A DNA stretch of 64,000 bases, taken from the NCBI GenBank assembly GCA_024138015.1, contig JAMXBB010000004.1:79236983-79300982 (forward strand). Direction: 5' to 3'. The notes under the pieces were generated by a model, which worked only from the letters and a program-made list of their open reading frames with translations, had not been told where the DNA came from and did no database searches. Both the position numbers and the translations under genes were made by a program. Position 1 is the stretch's first letter, and each line of letters starts with the position of its first letter. This DNA comes from Lumnitzera littorea. Taxonomy: Eukaryota > Streptophyta > Magnoliopsida > Myrtales > Combretaceae. Positions 35,575-45,934 of this stretch are shown piece after piece.

Positions 35575-36720
35575 ATGGATAGGCAAGGGAACGACAACGT
35601 CAACACCAAGAACAACAGTGTCAACCTTGAAATTGTTGATCCTATTGAAGTCCACTCTTTGGAATGAACAGTAGGGAAGATTGTAGATCAACTAAGCTTC
35701 TATACTGATAGCATCACCTTACTTAAGTCCATAGTACCATCAAATGAAGAAAACTCTAATGTCTGATATAGAAAGAATGCCAAAGCCTCACCTTTCGAAC
35801 TAGAAGAAGCCTATCCTAAAGTCAACCAAACTTTTGAATCTTTTGAGATAGAAGGAATCTATCCTAAGTTTAACCCAACTTTCAAGCTAAATACTTACTC
35901 ATTCCTAGTTAACCCAAAGCCTGAAGCTAATTAAGATAGATTGAAAGAGTTTAAGAAGCAATTAACCTAACAAATTAATGAGAAAATGAAAATGCTTAAA
36001 GGATACAATGGTTTCTAGCAAGCTGGTATTGCAGACTTCTTTGCTTAAGATTACAGAAGCTTCTTAGAGAAATTTAAAGTACCTAACTTTGAGAAGTACA
36101 ATGGAACTAGATGTCCTAAACTACACACTAGGCTGTATGTATGAAAGATGGGCAAATATGTACAATATGATTAGCTCATGGTCTTAATTTTTCAAGACAG
36201 CCTAACTGGCCCTACTTTGGCCTGGTACGCTTAATTGGATCTAAATTAGGTAAAGACATGGGAGAAGTTGGCTAGGGCATTTTATGAGCAATACAAATTC
36301 AATATTGAAGTGGCACTAACCATAATAGACTTGGTCGCCTTACGAAAGAAGCATAATGAGTCATCCAAGGAGTATGCCTAGAGGTAGAGATCCTTAGGCG
36401 CACGAGTATATACCCCTATGACCAAAAAAGAGCTAACTTTAACTTTTATTAATACTCTTGAAATGCCTTACTTTTCTGATCTAATTAGGCAAGCCTCCTC
36501 TAGTTTTGTAGAGGTCATGGCTGTAGGATGCTGGATTGAAAATGCTATCACTTTTAGTAAATTACAAGAGTCATCAAATAGAAGACCACCTTCTATAAAG
36601 CCTACTATTAGCAAGACTAAAGAAGTAACTATCGGCATGGTGAATTCAAACACAAGGCCTAATACTCGAGTCTCCTTTCTAATAGATACTCCACTAATGC
36701 AGCAACAATTCTGAAGTCAA
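35575..36720 (+). pseudogene. gag: Ogre gag (broken)
   Basis: Structural polyprotein of the element. From the ATG at 35,575 (MDRQGNDNVNTKNN) the frame runs with stops to about 36,714. The gag core is clear: FKVPNFEKYNGTRCPKLHTR, LMVLIFQDSLTGPTLAWYA, KTWEKLARAFYEQYKFNIEV, KHNESSKEYA, then TKKELTLTFINTLEMPYFSD and WIENAITFSKLQES. These blocks match the order and wording of Ogre/Tat gag proteins closely enough for a family call. The last third (36,418-36,714) is open for 98 codons. Stops replace expected Trp, Gln and Arg codons. Confidence 0.85.
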
Positions 36721-38480
36721 CCACAAGTTAGCAGGGTTTCGAGACAGTTCACTAAGATATTTGTTCTTCTCAACTAGGTCCTTGAAAAATTAAGAAAAGA
36801 TAATCTGATCAATTTTGAGCCTCCTAATGAAACATATAGGCCAAAGGTTTTATATCCTAACGCCAAATTTCAATATCACTTAAGGCAAATAAGCCATTCA
36901 ACTGACTCATGCTAGAGATTAAGGAACAAAATTCAAGACTTAATTGACAAAGGTACAGTCCAATTAGACTTTATGGAGGCTTTTGCTCCAAAGGTCAACA
37001 ACGACCCCTTACCTATGCATAGGCCCATCATTAACATGATATTTGATGACTCAAATTCTGCCATCAACATGATTGGTTCTAACCAAGAACCCAGGGACTA
37101 TAAATTCTATAAATAAGAGAAAAAGCAAATTCCAAAGACCTAAAAGTGCACCTTCCATGTGCCTTTAGCCCTTGAAACTTATAAGAATGCCCCTCTTAAC
37201 TACTAGGCAATAAATCAAGGGTAATTGAGCTCACTCATGGGAAGAATTACTTACTCTGGTAGAATTTATGACCCAAAGGAAGACCTAAGAAAGAAAACTG
37301 TACTAGAAAGCCCAAACAATGAATCAATTGAATATGAGGAAGGATTGTCTACCTTCACCAAAATGATTATGTCTAGTGAGTATAAGATAATGGATTAGCT
37401 AGTTAAGACTCCAATACAAATATCTCTTATGAGTTCATTAATGGCATCGGAACCACAACGGGAAGCTTTATTCAGAACTTTGAGAGAAGTCAAAGTCCCT
37501 CATGAGATACCAGCTGAAAGAAAGGGGTATATCACTAACTCTATCCTCACCATGGATCAGATTTCTTTCTCCACCAAGGAATTGGGCAAAGAAGATAATT
37601 AGCACACTAATCCCCTCTTCATAATAGTGAGGGTGAACAACATTATCATGAAAAGAGTCCTCATCGACAATGGATCATAATTAAATGTCAGCCCTCTCAC
37701 TACCTTAGATTACTAAGTATCAATGCAACCATAATTAAGCCGAGTTTGACAATAGTCAGGGCTTTAGATGGATCTAAAAGAGAAATTATTGGGGAGATTG
37801 ACTTGTTAGCTAATATTAGCCCATAGACTTTCAATATCCGATTCTAGGTCTTAGACATCCTAAGGGCCTTCAACCTATTATTGGGAACACCTTGGATACA
37901 TTCAGTAGGGGCCATACCTTCAAGCCTACATAAAAAAGTTAAGTTCATCTCAAATGGCCAGGTCATAACGATTCTGGGTGACTAAGATTACGAAATATAT
38001 AAGAAAACGACCATACCTTACATTGGCATTGAGGAGCAAAGGGACTTTGGGCTTCAAATGTTTGAAGAAGTGTGTATGATTACCAATTGAAAGAAAGATC
38101 AAAAGCTAAAATTCAAAGAAGGCTAGGTTGATGCTTATGGGCTTGATTACATCCCTACTCCAATGGATGAGCTGTTAAATATGCGAGTGAAGGGCAAAAG
38201 AGGTAATAGATTGTATCGCACCCAATGACCATTCCATAATTGTTAGAAACTTTTATCTAGGCTGATGTTTAGACTTTAGATCCTGCCAAAGAGGATGCCT
38301 CTAGCAAGAATGAAATAATAGGCCCATCTTACAAGTCTCAACACCTAAATAATTGGTTCTCCATCCCTATGAATAATGATAAGTCCTTTTTAGGGTAAAG
38401 GATGAATCATGGTTTAGTGTTTTATAGAGTTTTGTAATAATTACATTTATTTTAGAATATTGTACTCAAAATAATTTCTT
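36721..38480 (+). pseudogene. Ogre gag-pro linker and aspartic protease (broken)
   Basis: The gag C-terminal region continues with stops to about 37,550. The protease follows: MKRVLIDNGS with the catalytic Asp at 37,666, a stop in place of Ser/Trp, then LNVSPLTTLDY. The DNGS active site with LNV(M/S)P is the form typical of Ogre and related Tat elements, in place of the DTGA or DSGA of other gypsy groups. Later text includes TPWIHSVGAIPS (about 37,895), also conserved in the family. The segment 38,090-38,480 is a poorly conserved linker. Confidence 0.75.
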
Positions 38481-38519
38481 CTAAATAAGAATTAGTTTTC
38501 CTTCTCTTTGCTCCTACCT

Positions 38520-39690
38520 TAGTCACACTCTTTTCTTTACATACTTTTTGCCTAGATCTAATGCTTTGAATAGAAGCCAAGGGTACCTTATACAGATAGG
38601 TGATGAAGATATTGATACCATTTTCAGCCCTATTGGGTTAGTCTTTAGGAGTGATGTTGATGACCATAGTGATGTATAAGAAAGCTAGCAAAGACATGAA
38701 ATGAGTAGAATTTCCATAGAAGAGCCAATTGAGACAATTAATGTTGGGACTAATGACAACCCCAAAATGTTGAAAATTGGATGGAATTTGAAAGAAGGAC
38801 AGAAGGTAGAAATGACCACACTACTAACTAAATAGCAAGATGTATTTGCATGGTCTTATGAAGATATACTTAGATTAGATCCATCAATCGTGGTCCACCA
38901 CTTACCCATATGAGAGGGTATCAAACATAGGAAGCAGAAGCTAAGAAGGTTTCGACCAGATGTTTTGTTGAAAATTAAGGAAGAAGTCAGAAAGTTACTA
39001 GAGGTCGATTTCATTGAGGTATCTAATTATCCTAAGTCAGTAGCCAACATCATGCCAGTATTGAAGAAGAATGGAAAAGTTAGAGCATGTGTAGATTTTC
39101 AGGACCTCAACCAAGTAACCCTTAAAGATAATTTCCCCTTTCCCTATATTGATGTCTTGGTCGATAACACAATTAGAAACCATATTTTCTCATTCATTGA
39201 TAGGTTCTCTAGATATAATCAAACTCAAATGGTCGAAAAAGATAAAGCCAAGACAACAATTATCATAATTTGGGGCACATTTTGCTATAAAGTAATGCCT
39301 TTTAGACTTAAAAATAGTAGGGCCACTTATCAAAGAGCTATGGTTGTAATCTTTCATGACATGATGCATAAAGAAGTTGAAGTATATGTGGATGATATAA
39401 TCGTAATGTCCAAGGAATGAGAGAATCACACAAATAATCTGAGGAGATTGTTTGATAGGTTGAGAAAATTCCAATTCAAGCTCAACCTAGAGAAGTGTAC
39501 CTTCGAAGTGAGTTTAGGGAAACTATTGGGTTTCATAATTAACCAAAGGGGCATCGAAGTGGACCCAATAAAGTCAAAGCAATATTCAACTTGCCTCCTC
39601 CATGCACACTCAAAGAAATCATAAGCTTATTGGGCCATTTAAACTACATAGCTTGATTCATATCATAACTTATAGATAAATTCCATCCTT
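38520..39690 (+). pseudogene. pol: Ogre reverse transcriptase (largest open stretch of the element)
   Basis: RNA-dependent DNA polymerase. The entry region reads QDVFAWSYEDI with a stop then LDPSIVVHHLPI. A 151-codon open stretch (38,965-39,420) follows: EEVRKLLEVDFIEVSNYPKS, VLKKNGKVRACVDFQDLN, DNFPFPYIDVLVDNT, FSFIDRFSRYNQTQM, CYKVMPFRLKNSRATYQRAM and the catalytic YVDD at 39,385-39,396. The palm Asp in FIDRFS and both Asp of YVDD are intact. A TGA stop follows MSKE where Arg or Trp is expected. The thumb continues to about 39,650 with LEKCTFEVSLGKLLGF. Confidence 0.9.
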
Positions 39691-39699
39691 TATTTAAGT

Positions 39700-40150
39700 T
39701 ATTGAAAAAGAATTCTAAGATAAATTGGGATGAAGAATGTGAGCAAGCCTTCACAATGATCATGGAGTACCTCATGAACCCTCCAATTTTGGTTTCTTCT
39801 AAACCTAGAAAGCCTTTATTTCTACACCTAACAATATTACCAGAATCCATAGGGTGTATGCTCGACCAGAAGGATGAGAAAGGAAAAGAATGGGCTATAT
39901 ACTTCTTGAGTGAGAAATTTACTAAAGGGGAACAAAAGTATTCAAAAATTGAAAGAACTTATTGTGCTTTAGTCTAGGTAATGCGTTGTCTTAAACAATA
40001 CATACTTAATTACCAAGTTGAATTGCTGACTCAACATGATCCCCTTAAATACTTAGCAAATAAACCAACCCTAATTAGCAGAATCTCAAAGTGGGAAATG
40101 TTACTATTACAGTTTGACATTACATACATGAACTAAAATTCAGTCAATAG
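39700..40150 (+). pseudogene. pol: Ogre RNase H, first domain
   Basis: Gypsy-type RNase H that would remove the RNA template. The open stretch 39,702-39,977 reads KINWDEECEQAF, PPILVSSKPRKPLFLHLTI, CMLDQKDEKGKEWAIYFLSE and KYSKIERTYCALV; after a stop (Trp expected) it continues with LKQYILNYQVELLTQHDPLKY. The order matches the standard connection and RNase H region, although the first catalytic position is not typical. Confidence 0.8.
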
Positions 40151-40283
40151 TTAAGCTCTAGTAAAGCAGTTAGTAGAGAATCCCTCTGATAACACCTATC
40201 AAGAGGTACAAGTCAATTTCCCTAATGAAGATATCTTAGTAACCGAAGAAAGTTTTGATAAAGGAGAAGATGATGAACCACTG

Positions 40284-40800
40284 AAATGGAAGATATTCTT
40301 TAATGGGATAGCTAACATGTCCAGATGTAGAATTGGGGCAATATTGGTATCCCCTAAATGTACACAGTACCCTATAGCTGTAAGGCTCTCTTTCCTATAC
40401 ACCAATAATATCACTAAATACGAAGCATGCATCATAGGACTCAAAATGGCCTTAGATAAAGATATACAAGAGTTAGAAGTGTATGGGGATTCTTCATTCA
40501 TCATTGGTGAAGCTCAAGGAGAATACAAGAAAAAAGATCCCAAAATTAGTACCTCATCACCGGCACTTGACTAAATTGATGGATAAATTAAAAAAAAAAT
40601 CAAATTTCAATCACGTATTGAGGACTTAGAATCAATTTGCCGATGCCTTAGCCACTTTAGCGTCTATGGTCCAAATATCTAATGGAGTCGAGATTCAGCC
40701 CCTCACTATTAGAATTAAAGAAAAGCCTGCCTTCTACTTGGCAATTGAAGATACGGATGGCAAAAAGCCAGGGTACCATGATATTAAAATGTTCCTATAA
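40284..40800 (+). pseudogene. pol: Ogre second, archaeal-like RNase H
   Basis: Reads LKWKIFFNGIANMSRCRIGA, ILVSPKCTQYPIAVRLSFLY, TNNITKYEACIIGLKMAL and LEVYGDSSFIIGEAQGEYKK. The usual first Asp (F.DGA) has become Asn (FFNGI), the TNN.(A/T)(E/K)YEA block keeps its second Glu, and the GDS Asp is intact. A duplicated RNase H here is diagnostic of the Tat lineage. The open stretch is 40,317-40,574, with a frameshift just afterwards. Confidence 0.82.
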
Positions 40801-40859
40801 CAAGGCACATATTCTAAAGAGATCGAGAAAGAGGATGGAAGGACAATAAGGAGATTGGA

Positions 40860-42061
40860 TTCCTAATTCTTAGTAAGTAAGTCCACTTTATATTGGCGAT
40901 CTTTTGATAGCACACTTTTAAGTTGTGTAGATGATAAGGAGGCTGAGATTTTGATGAAAGAAGTACATAAGGGAGTATGTGGCTCTTATATGAACGGTTA
41001 CATTTTGGCTAAGAAAATTATGAGGTTAAGGTATTATTGGTCAACAATAGAAAGCGATTGCATCAAATATGTTAGGCATTGTCACTTATGCTAAGTTTAT
41101 GCAAATAAGATAAATGCCCTACCTCAAGAATTACATAAACTCTTGATGCTGTAACCTTTTTCAATGTAGAGAATAGACATCATTAGCCTAATTACTCCAA
41201 AAGCATCCAATAGGCATTACTTTATACTAGTCACCATCGACTACTTCAATAAGTGGGTTGAGGCATCATCTTATTCATGTGTCACTAAAGGGGTAGTAGT
41301 AAAGTTCATCAAGTGAGATATCTTGGCTTGATATAGGGCTTTAGAGACAATCATCACCGATAACGGCACTGATCTCAACAGTAAGCTTATGTTAGAGTTT
41401 TGCTGACAGTTTAGGATCATTCATAGAAACTCTACACCTTATCGACCTTAGATGAATGGAGCCATTGAAGCAACCAACAAAAGCCTCAAAAGAATAATAG
41501 AAAATATGGCTATTACATATAGGGATTGGCATGAGATGTTGCCATTCTTACTTATGGCTTATCAAACTTCCTTCAGAACATTGATTGGAGCAACGCTCTA
41601 CTCTTTGGTATACGGCATTGAAGTAGTATTACTAGTAGAGATTGAGATCTTGTATCTCAAAGTATTGTTAGAAACCCAGTTGGAGGAAGTCGATTGGGTG
41701 AAGAAATGCATCGAGTAGCTGAATTTGATTGATGAGAGAAGATTGACAGCCTTATGTCATAATCAATGTTATCAAGAAAGAATGGCTCAAGCTTTCAACA
41801 AAAGAGGATGACATGGTGTTGAGAAAGGCTCTCCTTAATGCACAAGACTCTAAAGTGAAATTTGCTTACGATTACGGAGGCCCTTATGTTGTGAAGTGGG
41901 TATTACCAAGAGGGGCTTTAGTTTTTTCTCCTATGGATGGCCTAAAATTAAGAGACCTTATCAATGTTGATGCTGTAAGTTATACCACCTATGAGAAGTT
42001 AATGGAAAGTTTTACTCAGGACACAAAAATGCCAATCATTTTGAATGTTATTGTAGTGTAA
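40860..42061 (+). pseudogene. pol: Ogre integrase (broken, DDE triad still in frame)
   Basis: Would insert element DNA into the chromosome. The HHCC zinc finger is readable as VHKGVCGSYMNGYILAKKIM, YYWSTIESDCIKYVRHCHLC. In the catalytic core, Asp at 41,176 (RIDII), Asp at 41,359 (ITDNGT) and Glu at 41,467 (NGAIEATNKSL) share one frame, with 35 residues between the last two, the D,D-35-E spacing. The C-terminal part reads MVLRKALLNAQDSKVKFAYD, GGPYVVKWVLPRGALVFSPM and DAVSYTTYEK, as in Tat/Ogre; there is no chromodomain. Stops include TAG near 41,167, where Trp is expected, and TAG at 41,716; a frame change lies near 41,810. Confidence 0.88.
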
Positions 42062-43126
42062 TTTTCATTCCTTACAAGCAAAGTTAGTATCCTTGATAGT
42101 TATCGACATAGGAATCCTTACCTTCTCTTCCTACTCCATTAAAAAGTCCAACTCCTTTGGTCCATTTAATCAAACCCATACACTAAAAACATGAGAGAAG
42201 TTAAGTGAAATATAAAACATTGGTAATTGATAAAACTCTTTAAAATACTTTACTACGAATTGATCCCCCTTGATGGGGAGTTTTTATTGTCTATATTTTA
42301 AGGAAAGGCAAAGTCCAGATAGGCAATCAGCTCATGGAAAATATTTACTAGTCAAGAATAAGGGTTTCAGTTCACGAAAGTTCTAGAAAGATAACTAGTC
42401 AATGGACAAAAACAGTAGGTAGTATTCTGTATCAGGATAATTTTATGTAAGAGGCTAGCGAAGTCTCAAAGGCCCCATACTGAGATCTATTAGGTTGACA
42501 ACAAGGGACTAAGAATTGAATTCATTTCAAGGAATGAGTTAGCCGGTTTTGATAGGACTCTTCAAGGAAGGTTTGATAGTTTAGGTGCTATTGGTAAGAC
42601 TAGGTAAGTACTTCTATACGATGTTATTGCATAGGTTTTTGAACTTTGCATTTCCATTTAGACTATATTTGCTTAGATAATAACCAGTGTTGGTGTTTCT
42701 AGCAAACATTTAGCTAGAGTCTCTAGCCAGCCCATAAGGCACTTACTTTTGGTACATATCTCTTTAGGGTCATAACCAGCTCACGGAGCACTTCACCTGT
42801 CTCATCTTAGTTAGTCAACTCATAGGGGTACAACTAAATCCTCAATATCTTTTTAGAGTCTTAACTAGCTCAAGGAGCACTTTGCCCATCTCATCTTAGT
42901 TAGTCAGCTTATGGGGGCATAACTAGGGTTTAATTTCCCTTTCAGCTATTAGAGTGCCTCTTCTCTTTCACCTTCCACCATTCATCAAATCCCTAATAGA
43001 TTAAACTCATGATAGCTAGCTAACTATAGTACTTCCTTAGACAAATTCTACTATTAGGGCAAAAATAGTCTCTCTTTTGTTTTTGTGGCAAAGTTTTTCT
43101 CAAAATTTACCATAAAGAAAGGCAAC
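42062..43126 (+). other. Ogre 3' untranslated region with polypurine tract
   Basis: About 1 kb without coding signal between integrase and the 3' LTR. Its last bases, AAAGAAAGGCAAC (43,114-43,126), form the purine-rich tract directly before the LTR start TGTAGATATCCC. A CCCCCTTGATGGGGAG stem-like word lies near 42,265. Confidence 0.6.
42771..42925 (+). repeat. Two-copy 89-bp tandem repeat in the Ogre 3' region
   Basis: CATAACCAGCTCACGGAGCA (42,771) recurs as CTTAACTAGCTCAAGGAGCA (42,860). Both are followed by CTT, a six-base variable word and TCTCATCTTAGTTAGTCA. A more diverged third match (CTAGCCAGCCCATAAGGCAC) starts near 42,723. Confidence 0.65.
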
Positions 43127-45363
43127 TGTAGATATCCCATTTTTATCAGCTTTGATTTTTCTAAATTTTTAAGATAAGGTAAAGGGTCTTAAATTAGAAA
43201 AAAGCACAAAAAAATAACAAATTTAGAAAAAATATAAAAAATGGAAAATTCAGGAAAAACCAAAAAAATATAAAAAACTAGAAAAGTCACAAAAAATAGA
43301 AAAAAAATTGAAAAATAGAGGATTCAGGGATTTTAGAAAATAATAAATTTCCTTTTTAAATAATTTAATAGAATAGAATTTTTAGTTTAGATAAAAATAA
43401 GGAGAGGGCCATTGGGCATGGGCTTAGATTTGAATCTAGCCTAGGCTGAACTAGTCCATATATGTAATTGAATTGCACATATGAACAAGGCATAAGCTAA
43501 CGACTTAACGGTTAAGGATTTAGACTTGCATTGGATTTAGCTTAAAGGTTTAGGGTTTGAATCTTGCTAGGCATAAAGTGCCTTTCATTTTTCTTTTGAA
43601 AAAAAAAAAGGAATTTGGTATAAACAAAAATTTGGTCCGCAATTTAATACAGGGTACGAAGCCTTAATTGGACTGTAGCAGGGGGCATACCTCTTTTTGA
43701 ATTGCGCGCGTAAATTACATGTGCACGTGGGGGCACGTGGCATGTGCCTCACATGTGACTTATGCCCCCAATCTTTCTTCTTCCTTGATTTCCAACTTCT
43801 TAACCTCCTTGGTTAAGCTAATTTAGGTCATTTTTTGACCAATTTTATTACATGATTCCACTTAATTAATGGTGGGATCATATAGAATATATGGCTTAGT
43901 TTTGAATAAACCCCAAATTTAGTCAAAATTTGGCATTAAATTGGCTTCAAAAATGAAAAAAAGAAGTCAAAATCCATCATCCCCATTCATGATTGATTTC
44001 TCCATTAATGAGCTTTCCAAGCTCATTTAAGCAGACATTAGTATAAACAGGGACTTCTAGACTCGTTTTGAATATAGAGCTTGATCAAAAACACTCCACA
44101 AATGTTCAAATCCATACTTCCTCTCTCTAGTATGATCTCTTTCTCTCTCTTTAGTAGCGTCTTCCATGGCGATTTCTGACAAAAACCACCTCCATTATGA
44201 GCTCTAGAACCCTCAAAATACCAAGACCTAACCTCCCTTTCACCTTTAATAACCACCATTGTAGTTGCCCATATTCAGCCGCAACCACACAAGCTCTAAT
44301 CACCACCTAAATGGCCATAGGACAAGAAACTCACAAATCCAACTTCACCTACTTGATTTGGTTATCGCATCGTCCTAAGAAACACTGTATTGCTGCTACT
44401 TCTTCTTCACTATAAATAGGAAGTTGATGAAGCCGATCTGGTCTACATCATTTTTATTTATATATTTATTTATTACTTGTATACTTATAAATGTAATTAT
44501 AAAAGAAAATGAAAAAAAGAAAAAAGAAAGAAAAGAAAAGAAAGAAAAGGTAACAAAACTCGAGTTTGTCATCTTTCTTTATTATTTTATTTGGTTAATA
44601 TTTAACTAAGAAAAAATAAAAACTAAGATAAAAAATTGTTTTGATACTTAGAAAAATCAGTTGTTTCTAAAATAAGTAAGCAAACATTACTTTTTCAAAT
44701 TAGGACTTTTTCTAGAACTTTCCAAAAATAAAACCCGAATTTAGGGCCTTTTAGATCTTTCTTAATAAAATCAAATCTACTTAAAAATGTTAAGTAGGCA
44801 TGTTTTCAAAATTAAAATGAATCTAATGCAATAAAGTTTTACCAAAAGAATTGTGTACAATTGATTCTGAATAACGGGTCTGTAGGAACCTATGGGGTAA
44901 TGGTAAAAAATATTTTTTTATAGTTTTTCCACAATTATTTAGTTTAAATTTCTCCAAGATTAGGTTTGATTCATTAAATTAATGATTGAATCTAATTTTA
45001 TAGGATAGTTTTTGAATAAGGTGATTTTAAGAAATTAAATATAAAATTGGAAAGTTGATGGTACTCATAAACGTTCATAGAATCTAACCCTTGAACTTAA
45101 TTTTCTAGTTCTTAAAACCGTCTATAAAATTGGTTTTACAAAAAAAAAAAATAGTAACTAAATTATAACCAATCCACCTAATTGGTTATAATTTAACTCT
45201 TTCCCAACTCCAATCGGGTGGTGACTCCTAAATATTTTCAAAGTTAAAAGAATCGATTTTCTTTAAACCCTAGTCAAGAGTTAATATTAAACGAGTAGTG
45301 TTTAATATTGATCGGTTTAAAGAAAAATTTTTCCTAGAAAAGGGGGAAAACTAAGCTTGATAA
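43127..45363 (+). repeat. Ogre 3' LTR (uninterrupted copy)
   Basis: Starts TGTAGATATCCCATTTTTAT and matches the split 5' LTR through to (AAGC)TTGATAAT. TATA at 44,042-44,048. Two perfect G-boxes (CACGTG) lie at 43,724-43,729 and 43,734-43,739, about 300 bp upstream of the TATA. The ORFs at 44,038-44,259 and 44,424-44,609 are incidental. Confidence 0.87.
43724..43739 (+). promoter_or_regulatory. Paired G-box motifs in the Ogre LTR
   Basis: CACGTG twice, ten bases apart, within GTGCACGTGGGGGCACGTGG. G-boxes are bound by plant bHLH and bZIP factors. The 5' LTR keeps only TACGTGGCACGTACC at the matching place (about 27,662). That the motif drove element transcription is inferred. Confidence 0.4.
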
Positions 45364-45934
45364 TGAGGAAGAAATGTGCTGACTTGGTGAGTTTATCTAC
45401 AATCACCCATATGGCTTCAAATCCTACTTGGGTCCATGGTAATCCAATCATGAAATCCATGGTGATCTGTTCCCACTTCCATTTGGGAATCACTAGTGGT
45501 TGTAATAACCCTCCTGGCCTTTGATGTTCCACTTTAACTCTTTACCATGTCTCTTATATCTATACATAGTTAGCTATATCCTATTTCATGCCACTCCACC
45601 AAAAATTCTTCTTACAATCTTAGTACAAATTTGTTCCTCCAAGGTGTATTGAATAACTTGAGTGATGAGCTTCACTTATAATTTCTTTCCTGAAGGAAGC
45701 ATCTTCTAGTACACATAATATTCCTTTCAAGCGTATAGTTCCCTTATCATCAATACCAAAATCTAGGTACTTTCTATTTGCTATCTCCTCCTTTACCTTC
45801 ATTAAAGCTAGATCAGCTTGTTGGGCATCTTGAATTCTTTCCATCACTATAGGTTCAATGACCAGGTTCGACAATTTTGCCTTTCCTATATCCCAAGTGA
45901 ATTCAATATTAAGTCTTTCAAATTCCTGTATCAA
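45364..45934 (-). pseudogene. pol: Chromovirus integrase, N-terminal part only
   Basis: On the - strand, 45,934-45,620 is open and gives the end of RNase H and the integrase zinc-finger region: KVKEEIANRKYLDFGIDDKG, then IISEAHHSSYSIHLGGTNLY (the H...H pair). After an interruption, 45,532 reads MEHQRPGGLLQPLVIPKWKW, EQITMDFMIGLPWTQVGFEA, IWVIVDKLTKSAHFFL. The first catalytic Asp (TMDF) is intact. The core ends two codons after AHFFL, exactly at the Ogre LTR end, so the second Asp and the Glu are missing. Confidence 0.85.

Larger units (their letters stand above)
19215..45363 (+). mobile_element. Ogre/Tat-type Ty3/gypsy retrotransposon with two nested insertions
   Basis: A composite locus. 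The host element has a 5' LTR (19,215-19,489 plus 27,315-29,286), PBS, ORF1, gag, protease, RT, RNase H, a second RNase H, integrase, a purine-rich tract and a 3' LTR (43,127-45,363). ORF1 upstream of gag, a DNGS protease and two RNase H domains before integrase together define the Ogre branch of the Tat lineage. Removing the two insertions (about 7.8 and 3.9 kb) leaves about 14.5 kb, a normal size for that group. All reading frames are broken. The flanks show no convincing 5-bp target duplication, and the right flank is the severed integrase of another element, so the left border was probably rearranged after insertion. Confidence 0.85.
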
